A stretch of DNA of 64,000 bases, from positions 1,116,001 through 1,180,000 of the forward strand of contig CM062387.1 of the NCBI GenBank assembly GCA_031310005.1, given 5' to 3'. The stretch is from Dactylellina haptotyla. Its lineage: Eukaryota; Ascomycota; Orbiliomycetes; Orbiliales; Orbiliaceae. Positions 31,302 through 39,867 of this stretch are shown piece by piece. Numbering within the stretch: the first letter of the stretch is position 1; each line of letters opens with the position of its first letter. The notes below the pieces were generated by a model. The model had not been told where the DNA came from and did no database searches. It saw only the letters and a program-made list of their open reading frames with translations. The position numbers and the translations under genes are program-made.

Positions 31302-31808
31302 TATTATAAATTATAAGTTTTAATAATATAAATATTTATATTTTATTTTATATTATATTATTTTGATTTTTATTACTATATTTTATATTCACAGATATAT
31401 ATTACTTCTAATATGTTTGATTATAAAGCCTATTTACTTGTTTAGTATTTTAAATTATAGTATAATATATTTTATAAATTATTATTTATTATAGATTATA
31501 AATTATAAATTATAATTTATTATAATCTATAATTTATTATAAGTATATTAGATTATTTATATATATAAGATTATTTTTAAAATTAATAAAGTATTCCTAT
31601 CTTTATTAGTTAATTTAAATATAATTTAATATTTAATTATCTTTATTTTATTATTATTACACATTTTAGGTGAGTTATTTTTGATACTTTGTAGTTTTGT
31701 ATATATTTTTTATTAAAAAACCTAGGTATCCTAGGTAGAGAAAGAGTTTTATATATCTTAGTATTGTATATTCGTACCGCTACATTAGGTAATGTACGAA
31801 GTGTAACA
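31302..31808 (+). repeat. 3' LTR of the nested Gypsy copy (LTR F, 507 bp)
   Basis: The LTR has a strongly A+T-shifted start and a well-preserved tail ending GAAGTGTAACA. It contains the same self-complementary segment near 31478-31545. Length is identical to LTR E. Confidence 0.9.
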
Positions 31809-34800
31809 ATAAATAAACTTCTTTTAATTATTTATAAACAATTTATTAAATTTATTATAAATTTTGTTAACAATTATAATAAATAAATTTAATTATTTTA
31901 TTTTTAAAACTTATAACTAAATTATAATTTTTTAATTAATTATATCCTAAAATAAGATTATTATTAATAAAATTAAAAATATTAATAATTTATTTTTTAA
32001 AATATTTGTTAATAATAAGGGTAATGTCAATTTCATATTTTATTATTCCTAGAAGATTTTTTTTAAAAGTAACAATGTTATATATAGTGTTTTTAAATTA
32101 TATAAAAAAATTATATTTTTTAATATATTTTTTTAAAATATATATAATTTCCATTTTGTTATTTATAAGAGTTTGTGTAAGATTTCCATTAATAATATAA
32201 AATATTTAAAAATATTGTTTTTAATTTAATTAAAAGTTTTATCTAATTTTTTTAACAAAGTTAAAGCCAAATAATTTAATATATATTATTATTTAAAACT
32301 TTTTAATTTAAAATATTGTGTTATTTAATATTATTAAATTCTATATTATTAGTAGTATTTTTATTTTTTCTATTTTTAAAAATTAGGTATTTTTATTAAA
32401 ATTAAAATGTTTTATTAATAATTTTAAGTGTAGAATTTTAAATCTTTTTATAATAAAATTGTTATTTATAATTTAAATAATTTTTATAAATGTATAATTT
32501 AAGGAGTTTCTTCTAATATATTATAAAAATAATATTAATTTATTTTTATATGTAATTAATGTAAATATAAAATTTTTATTATAGGAATAATAATTAAAAA
32601 TTTTAATTTATAAAATTAATATTTCTTTCTTTTTTTTAATTTTTGTAATATTAATTTTTAATGTTATTTTAATAATATTATAATTTTTTATATAAAATTA
32701 ATATATTTTATAATCTTATATTAATTTAATTTTATAATAATAAAATATTACAAAATATATAATTTATTAATAAAATTTATAAAAACTTTTTTATTATTTT
32801 TTTATATATTTATAACTAAAAGCAATTACTTAATCTATATAATTTTAATATATAAATTTAACTAAATCTATATTAAAATATTTATATAGTTGGTATTAAT
32901 ATATTTTACATAATTTTATATATTGATTAATAAATTGAAATTAATTCTTGTTATTATTAGTATAAAATGTTAGATATTTGTATCTTATAAATCCAATATT
33001 GGGTAGGGTAAGTTATTTAAGGTACTAATTTCTTTAACATTTAGGTGTAATATTTATTTTTATAATTTCTATTAGTTTTTTTAATATTTAATTTATATAA
33101 TTATTATATTTTTTTTTTATTAAAAGGTTAATTATTGGGAGTATGATTTCTATAATTTAATTCTATATAACTTTAAATTATTTTTGGAAGTAAATTTTTA
33201 ATTTATAATAATATGAAATTTTTAAAATTTATTATGAATAAGTTTTTTCTTAGATTTTATATTTTTTTTGTAAATTATTTAAAAAATTTTAGATAAATTA
33301 TAGGTATATAGTTTTTTTTGGGAGAAAATTTTCTTATTTAAAATAATATTTTTTTATAATAAATTTAACCTTATTTTCTTATTAAATATCTTTGATTTCT
33401 AATTCTTAAAAAATATACATTTTAAATAAAACAATAAATAAAATAAAAATTCAAATTCTTTCTAATACAACTAAAATTTAAAAAACAACTAAATCAACAC
33501 TAGAGAAATCTTCTTTATTAATTTAATAAAAAATAATATTAAATTATTATTTTTCCTAAAATTCTTTTTTAAACTATTAATAATTATTTTTATATTTTTT
33601 AATATATTTATTATAGTTTTTTTAATATTCTTTATAATTATATTATTTTTATAATATTTCTTAATTAATTATCCTAATATTTTTTAAGTATTAATTAATA
33701 AGATAATTTTATTTAATATATCCTTCTTTATTATATTAATAATATATTAATTTATTAAATTTTAGGGGGCGATTCTTAAGTTATTGATTTCAATTTTAAA
33801 TCTTTCCTAATTTTATAAAAAATAATTTGAAAATATTTTTTAAAATTTAATTATTTTTATTTTATTATTATTAATTATTTAACTTTTAATAGTTATTTCA
33901 AAAAATATATAAAAAATTATTTAATTTTAAAATAATTAATTTTAATTTATAAAAAATGATTTCTTAAATTATAAGGTTTAAATTAATTATTTCGTTAATT
34001 TAAACAATTTTTTAAAAATTAGAAAATCAATTATAATTATTATAATCTTATAAAATATTTACTTTATATTTTTAAAAATAATTATTATTGAGTTTTATAA
34101 TCATTGAGTTTTATAATCAAATCTTTAATTATATAATATTAAATTTTTAAATTATATATAATCATTTTAATAATTTTTATCTTTATATAAATTTTAATCC
34201 TTTTTAATATAATAAATTAATTATTCTATTATATATTTAATTATAAAAATATAAATATTAATAATTTAAAAATATTTTTTAATAAATTTAATTTATTATA
34301 AATTTTAAATAATATAAAGAGCTTTTTTAGTCTTATTTTAATATTTGTAAAATTATTTAAATCCTTTAATAAAATATAAATAATTAATAAAAATTTAAAT
34401 AATGTGGTTGTTATTAGCTTTTTATTCTTCATTCTTTCTATTTTTTTTATATTGTATAAAATAAAAGTTATAAATATAAAAAATAATTTTAATAAAAAAT
34501 ATAAAAAAAAAAAAATTTTTATCCTTATCGTTTTTAAATTATTAATATTGAAAATAAAAAATAATAATAATTTATTAAATAAATTAATCAAATTTATATA
34601 ATAAATCATTAAATTTATCAGGGTTTAATATTTTTACTTCCTTATATTGAGTGGTAGGTTAAAATAAATTAGTAAAATTTATTAAAAGGTTATTAAGATT
34701 ATTAAGATATTTTTCGTTATTATTATTAAAATTTTTATCAAAATCTTTTAAATTTCCAAAGTCAGAACCCAACTTATGATAAAATCTATTCTTATTTAAT

Positions 34801-35339
34801 ATAAAATAAAAATAAATCTTACTTAGTTTTTAACTAAATTTTAAAGTAATTAATATAATTTTTCTTCTAATTATATTAAATATATCTTGTGTGTTTTTAT
34901 AAATTTTAATAGTTATTTAAATTATAATAGTTATTTTTTTGAATTTTTTTAAAATTTCTATAGCTATTCCTAAATTTTATAAATATTTATTATTATCTAA
35001 AATAATAATTTCAGCTAGGCTATCAATAATTTTACTAAATATATACAATTTTTCTTCCTATACTTATATGGTAATATTAAAATAAATTTTATTATTAATA
35101 ATTAAAACTTCATTTTTACTTTTAAATAAATTGGTTTTAAAAAATAATAAAAATAAAAATATAGGAATGTTTAATAAATTTTATAAGATTTAATTTTTAA
35201 TTTATTTATTTAAACATTATATAAATAAAAATAGTTACCTTTTTATTTATAATCTTATTTTCTAAGATTATAAAATCTTTTAAATTAAAAATATTATTAT
35301 ATATATACTTCTTTTTAATTAAGAAATAATTAATTAAAA

Positions 35340-35886
35340 TATTATATTTTATACACTACCTAAAATAATAATATAAATATATAATACTAAAATATATAAA
35401 ATTCTTTTTTTATTTAAGATATCTAAATCTTTTAATAAAAAATATATATAAAATTATAAGGTATTAAAAATAATTTGTTTAAAATATATAATAATAATAA
35501 AATAAAAATAATCAAATATATTAAATTATATTTAAATTAATTAATAAAAATAGGAATATTTTATTAGTCCTAAAAATAATCTTATATATAAAAATAATCT
35601 AATATATTTTATAATAAATTATAAATTACAATAGATTATAATTTATAATCTATAATCCATAATGAGCAATAATCCACAAAATATATTATACCACAATCCA
35701 AAATACTGAACAAGTAAATAGGCTTTATAATCAAATATAATATTAAACAAATAGGTAGGCTTCATAATTAAATATATTAAAAATTATATATATCTGTAAA
35801 TACAAAATACAACAGTAAAAATCAGAACAGTATAACGCAAGGCAAGATACAGGTATTTGTACTATCAAAACTCGTGGTCTGTGACA
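35340..35886 (-). repeat. 5' LTR of the minus-strand Gypsy copy (LTR G, 547 bp)
   Basis: Read on the minus strand, the LTR head at about 35810-35886 is well preserved (CTCGTGGTCTGTGACA on the plus strand). The inner end at 35340 is strongly A+T-shifted. It includes a short tandem duplication around 35700-35775 that is also in LTR D. The GTTAA duplicate follows at 35887. Confidence 0.88.
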
Positions 35887-35994
35887 GTTAATATATATGT
35901 ATATTAATTTTATATTATAATTTTATATAATAAATAATATAATAAATAATATAATAAAATATTTTTAAATAATAAAATAATATAATAAACTATA
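35887..35994. other. A+T-rich spacer between Gypsy LTR and solo LTR
   Basis: This is 108 bp of A+T-rich DNA made mostly of short AATATAATAAAT-like iterations. Its ends are the GTTAA and CTATA target duplicates of its neighbours. Confidence 0.7.
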
Positions 35995-36006
35995 TGTTAC
36001 ACTTCT

Positions 36007-36028
36007 CCTTAGTACGGAAGTACTAAGG
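36007..36028. repeat. 9-bp perfect inverted repeat within the solo LTR
   Basis: The arms CCTTAGTAC and GTACTAAGG flank the loop GGAA, a few bases inside the LTR end. This may be a transcript hairpin or a chance feature. Confidence 0.85.
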
Positions 36029-36370
36029 TAAACTATTTTTATTAGACTAAACTTTTAATTTTAATTATTTGGGTTTAATTTAAAAAAGTATGTATTCGTA
36101 AGATAATTAGAATTGTATGTAAAATGTGTAATAATAAGATAAATAGTAGATAATTTAAAAATTATATTATTTAATAATATTGATTGATAAAGAATTGCTA
36201 TTATTAATTTTAAGGATAATTTTAAATATATAAGGTATTCCTATGTAATTCCTTAATACTTAGTGTTTAATAATAAATATTAAATAATATAAATATATTA
36301 TTGTATTTAGTATTTAATAATAATTATTAAATATTTTAAATATGGTAACTTTTATTAAATTTTTTAAAAA

Positions 36371-36464
36371 TTATATAATTAATTTTTTTTAAAAAGTAAA
36401 TACTTTTAAAAATAAAATTATATAATTAATTTTTTTTAAAAAGTAAATACTTTTAAAAATAAAA
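36371..36464. repeat. Two-copy tandem repeat, 47-bp unit, inside the solo LTR
   Basis: Copies at 36371-36417 and 36418-36464 are essentially identical, each with an 8-T run and AAAAAGTAAATAC. Because the copies match although the surroundings are mutated, the duplication may be recent or too short to attract RIP. Confidence 0.85.
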
Positions 36465-36675
36465 TTATAATACTTCTATTTTTAATAATTGTTTTTTTTA
36501 TATATAAATTATATAGGTATATCATATACTTGTATTTTGTACACCTATTTTGGATAGCGTATACAAAAATCTGGTATGGGATAATCGGATGTACGATTAA
36601 CAGTCCGTAACACTATATATTTACTATTATCATCTTAAATAATAATAATAAATAATATTATATATATTTATTATA

Positions 36676-36786
36676 TAGAATGGTATGAAATGGTATAGAA
36701 GTTTGGTGTAGAATGGTTTTGATTTAATTAAATGGAATAGTATATGGTAGCGATTTGCTACCACTACCATACCATTTCCAACACTA
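36676..36786. mobile_element. Candidate hAT-like miniature element (about 111 bp)
   Basis: The right end reads ...CCATTTCCAACACTA and the left end TAGAATGGTATGAAATGG, an imperfect inverted match of the TAGTGTTGGAAATGG type seen at hAT transposon ends. A 7-bp stem (TGGTAGC/GCTACCA, 36745-36763) lies near the right end. Possible 8-bp flanks, TTATTATA and TTATTACA, are near but not exactly adjacent, so the boundaries are uncertain. There is no coding capacity. Confidence 0.4.
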
Positions 36787-36828
36787 AATTTTATTACATA
36801 TTTATTTTTATTATTATTAAATATATTA

Positions 36829-36895
36829 AATAATTTATAATAAAACTTAAATTTAAATAATTTATAATAAAATTTAAATTTAAATAATTTATATA
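36829..36895. repeat. 27-bp tandem repeat, about 2.5 copies
   Basis: The unit AATAATTTATAATAAAAC.TAAATTTA (one variable base) repeats at 36829-36855 and 36856-36882, with a partial third copy. Confidence 0.75.
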
Positions 36896-37079
36896 ATATA
36901 ATATTATAATTATTATTATATATATAAAGAAATAAAAAAATTTAAAATAAAAAGTTAAGTTTAATTAAAATTTATTTTATTTTTTAATAATTTATTAAAA
37001 GTTTAAAATTTATTTAGAATTTATTTATAAGTTTTAAATAAATTTTGGGTTTAAATAGGTCTAATTTATAATATTAGAA

Positions 37080-37122
37080 ATGGGCTGGGCTCTAGTTGAG
37101 CCCAGCCCATTAGCAACCCCTA
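37080..37122. mobile_element. hAT-like terminal remnant with a 13-bp hairpin
   Basis: The perfect arms ATGGGCTGGGCTC and GAGCCCAGCCCAT flank the loop TAGTT (37080-37110). They are followed by TAGCAACCCCTA. Read from the right, TAGGGGTTGCTAATGGGC has the form of a hAT transposon terminus with a subterminal palindrome. It sits exactly at the edge of the A+T block. A matching left end is not visible, so this is probably a decayed or truncated copy. Confidence 0.45.
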
Positions 37123-37393
37123 CATTTAAGATTCCAAATCAATTAATATTATAAAATTATTTTATTTATATACTCAGTCTTTGAATTTTTATTTTACTTT
37201 ATTAAATTATTGGTGGTGTTGTGAAGTTGTGATAATCTTTCGCTAGCTATACCTTTATTAGCAGTAGTATTAGTAGATTGTTGTGGGTAATATATTCCTA
37301 GAACCTACATCTCTATGTAACTACTGAGTTCCAACCTTCGCATCAGAACCACGGGCCTTTGGGTTTCTTCCTCTTTTATTCGATAATTTAAAA
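37123..37393 (+). promoter_or_regulatory. Isochore boundary and upstream region of the UBX gene
   Basis: Base composition rises from extreme A+T to normal within this 270 bp, which must contain the promoter and 5' leader of the UBX gene. GATA-type words (TGATAATC near 37230, CGATAAT near 37381) are present but may be chance. Confidence 0.5.
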
Positions 37394-38606
37394 ATGGGGC
37401 AAACGGATCGCAGCCTTCTGTTAGAAATGGGGTAAGCTATAGCCATGTTAGTGGGCTATGCTAACTATATCAACTGATTTGTGTTTAATATAGATTTGAC
37501 CCAAAGCGAGTGGACCTCGCTTTGAAGCACACAGGTGGATGTAGGGTTTCTATGATTCCTGGGCTGGGCGAAGAAACTCATTCGATATTTTTTGACAGTA
37601 CAGGATGCTTTAACTTGGCTGGATTCACACGAAAATGCGGAGATTGAAGAACTAGGAAAACATGTTCCAGCCACAGCAGCGGAGAGCACTGGTATCACAG
37701 AACCACAACCTCAAGACCCCACGGATGAAGGTTCCTCCGAAGCAAAGAGTTATAAATGCAATGATTGTGGGAAGTTGCTACGAAACTGGGATGCAGTCCA
37801 ATTTCACGCAGAAAGAACGTGGGTTGGCCAAGTACTTTAATATATGCCCTTCTAACTAACAAATAAACTCAGTGAGCACCAGAATTTTGACGAGAGTACG
37901 GAGGAGGTAAAAACCCTCACTGAAGAAGAGAAAAAAGAAAGGTTGGAACAGCTTAAGCAGCGCCTGGCAGAGAAAAAGAAACACCAAGCTGCTGAGAGCG
38001 TGCTAGAAGCAAAAAAGAACGAGGTAAGAAATATCCGAAATAGTACGGTTTATTCGCCAACTGAAATACCCAACTAAACGAAACAACTAGGCTATTCGGA
38101 GGAAACGGGATCAAGAGTCTGAGAACATGAAGGAAGAAGTTCGGAAAAAGGAACAAATGCGAGATATCGAACGACGTAAGCAAGAGAAAATAGACGATGC
38201 CAAAGCCCGAGCAAAGATCAAGGCAGAAATTGCTGCTACACAACAGGCACGTAGAGAGGCAGCGGCGAAATCTAAAGCAGAACGGCAAGGTATCATTGCG
38301 GACGACAACAGCGCATCATCATCATCTAGTTCTCCAGCCCCGCCCCGTATAGCCCGGCCCCATACTGAGGCCCGCCTTCGTTTCCAATTTTCTGGTGGTA
38401 GGCCACCAATAACTCATACTTTCCCCATAGAGACTTCAATATTTGAAGTCGCTTCATATTTGGCACAGCAAACTGGCCTAGATATTAACACATTTACCAC
38501 CACATTTCCTCCTCGGAAAACCTACAAGTTAGAGGATTCTCTAGATGCCGCTCTCTCTTTGAAGGAAGCCAATCTTGCGCCATCAGCTTCTCTCATTGTT
38601 GGGTAG
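37394..38606 (+). CDS. UBA / C2H2 zinc-finger / UBX domain protein (SAKS1/UBXN1-like)
   Basis: Proteins of this family link ubiquitylated cargo to the Cdc48/p97 ATPase in cytosol and nucleus. I read five exons: 37394-37431, 37494-37540, 37599-37818, 37873-38023 and 38091-38606, giving 323 aa in one frame. Residues ~5-40 form a UBA domain (LLLEMGFDPKR, then a GGLQDALTWLD helix). Residues ~75-97 hold a C-x2-C-x12-H-x5-H finger. A long charged coiled coil (~110-205) is rich in E, K and R. The C-terminal ~85 residues are the UBX beta-grasp, with the Cdc48-binding loop reading FPPRK. A serine run (SSSSSS) precedes it. The ATG is only ~270 bp from the retroelement block. The first two exons are very short (38 and 47 nt) and were placed by splice signals and UBA fit. 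It converges with the next gene. Confidence 0.9.
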
Positions 38607-38917
38607 AACAATCCGACACCTCAAATTTCGAAAACCCACACCTCTACATTTAATGCTATCAGCCACATGCAAAGGTGATTAGATCTGATGAGGCTATACT
38701 GTATTGATTGAATAACACAATTGGATTATGCAAATTATAGTTAAGGGAGGCAAATTCAACTCCAAATTCAACATCAAGTATCAGCGGGGTGGAATAAGAT
38801 CAGACGGGGGGGAATTTAAAAATAAAATAAAGTAAACTAATAATATAGTAAAGTGGTATCTTTTATACACGACCAACACCAAAAACATCCGTATTGTTTT
38901 CCACTCAAATAATGAAA
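38607..38917. other. Convergent intergenic region, 311 bp
   Basis: This holds the 3' ends of two converging transcripts. A+T-rich words such as AAATAAAATAAAG near 38820 could serve 3' processing. There is no gene. Confidence 0.6.
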
Positions 38918-39867
38918 TCATCTCTTATAATACCCGCCTGCAGCAGCAGAAGTCACGGCCGCTGCAGCCGCGGATGTCGTAGCCCAAGGGGCAGGTAGCG
39001 CTCCTGGCATTCCGCCAAAGTTATTGATACCATAACCAGATGGGTATGCAGCGACACCACAGAAGCATTGGCATTGGCACGAGCCTGCAGAGCCGTTTCC
39101 ATTTCCGTCAACCGTGGTAGCTACCGCAGGCGGGGCAGATTGAACATCTGTGGGGCTTCCAGCAACCATAGTAATAGTACTGCTCACAACGGCAGCTGGT
39201 GCCTCGGTAGGAGCGGCAGTTGCAGTACCGTTCTGAGCGATGGCCATAGATTTGAACGCGTCGAATGGCTTTTCTGGGGTAGGGTTGATAGCGAAAGTCA
39301 TGCCTTTTCCGCAATGTGTACCAGTTCTCTGTTTGCAATACCACCCTGGTTGAATTGTTAATGATATGATCTGTGCTCGTTAGACATATACGGGGCAAAC
39401 TTACAGGTAGCTTCAGTGGTGTCAACTTGGTACTTGAATACCGGAGCTGGAACAATCGTGTTATTCGGGTTCGGCATCAGACCGGAGTCTATCCCATCAG
39501 GCTTCCGAACGCAAGGTTTTGCGAACGTTGACTGAGTCACCGAGTGGTTTTGTTTCATGAAATGAAACTCCACAATATCGCCAACAGCGGCATATATGAA
39601 CTCTGGCGTGTAGATCAGACCGGCATCGCCACCAACAACAACTTTATGAATCATTGGGGCACCAGTTTGTTGCGAAGGGGGGGCCATCTGCACTGGAGGC
39701 GCGGTATGAACCACACCAGTGTTTTTCGTGCAAGTGGTTGAGGCTGGTGCGACAGGTGTATATTGTGGCATACCCGATGCCTGAGAATAGGCAGCATCAG
39801 GGTACCCATATTGTGTGCCGAGCACGGTCGAGACAAAAATAGATGTGGCTAGAATTGACTTGAACAT
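38918..39867 (-). CDS. Secreted cupredoxin-like protein
   Basis: This is a predicted extracellular or wall-associated single-domain cupredoxin, a family common in fungi and usually of unknown substrate. There are two exons, 39867-39405 and 39345-38918, with a 59-bp GTAAGT...CAG intron; the product is 296 aa. A signal peptide is clear (MFKSILATSIFVSTVLG). The cupredoxin fold covers ~72-185: an IHKVVVGG strand, VGDIVEFHF, then QNHSVTQSTFAKPC. After the splice come WWYCKQ and HCGKGM, which place a Cys, His and Met in type-1 copper spacing. The C-terminal third is rich in Ala, Ser, Thr and Gly with a Cys cluster (CQCQCFCG) but no convincing GPI signal. Whether it binds copper is inferred from the motif only. 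Confidence 0.87.

Larger units (their letters stand above)
23133..31808 (+). mobile_element. Ty3/Gypsy LTR element (subfamily B), full length, nested, fossil
   Basis: This 8.68 kb plus-strand element is inserted inside the minus-strand Gypsy copy. Both LTRs are 507 bp (23133-23639 and 31302-31808) and are flanked by a perfect 5-bp duplication, ATAAA (23128-23132 and 31809-31813). A reverse-transcriptase-like block lies near 27895-28030, a polymerase tail near 30040-30230, and a purine-rich tract at about 31286-31301. It shares its 3' non-coding segment (about 30300-30560) with the host copy at 19860-20060 (reverse) but not with the copy at 1718-10263. Broken throughout by RIP-type change. Confidence 0.92.
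18596..35886 (-). mobile_element. Ty3/Gypsy LTR element (subfamily B), fossil, split by a nested copy
   Basis: This minus-strand element has LTRs at 18596-19142 (3') and 35340-35886 (5') and a perfect 5-bp target duplication, GTTAA (18591-18595 and 35887-35891). Its internal region is 19143-23132 plus 31814-35339, interrupted by the copy at 23133-31808. Without that insert the element is about 8.6 kb. The left and right halves align continuously with the intact copy at 1718-10263, read in reverse. A reverse-transcriptase-like block lies on the minus strand near 22380-22510. It is broken throughout by RIP-type change and is older than the nested copy it contains. Confidence 0.9.
35995..36612 (-). 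mobile_element. Solo LTR of a related Gypsy-type family (618 bp), fossil
   Basis: The segment begins TGTTACACTTCTCC and ends CAGTCCGTAACA. It is flanked by a perfect 5-bp duplication, CTATA (35990-35994 and 36613-36617). No internal region is attached, so it is a solo LTR left by recombination between two LTRs. Read on the minus strand it starts TGTTACGGACTG and ends AAGTGTAACA. That end matches the terminal 10 bases of the larger Gypsy LTRs here, so a minus orientation and a related but distinct family are likely. Both edges are well preserved and the middle is A+T-shifted. Confidence 0.87.

Noticed and set aside
34241-34609. 122-codon minus-strand open stretch rich in I, L, F and K
   Set aside because: It lies inside the fossil Gypsy copy and reflects extreme A+T composition. 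No claim of a host gene is supported.
1-37000. CRISPR-like or satellite array
   Set aside because: The visible repeats are LTR pairs and two short tandem repeats. There is no regular short repeat-spacer pattern, and the organism is a eukaryote.
1-37130. Mitochondrial insertion or centromere core as the cause of the A+T richness
   Set aside because: The block resolves into LTR elements with target duplications and C-to-T/G-to-A bias. Centromere identity cannot be judged from sequence alone and is not needed to explain it.
38918-39301. GPI-anchor signal at the cupredoxin C-terminus
   Set aside because: The tail ends GGYYKR with only short Ala-rich runs. There is no clear hydrophobic terminal segment.
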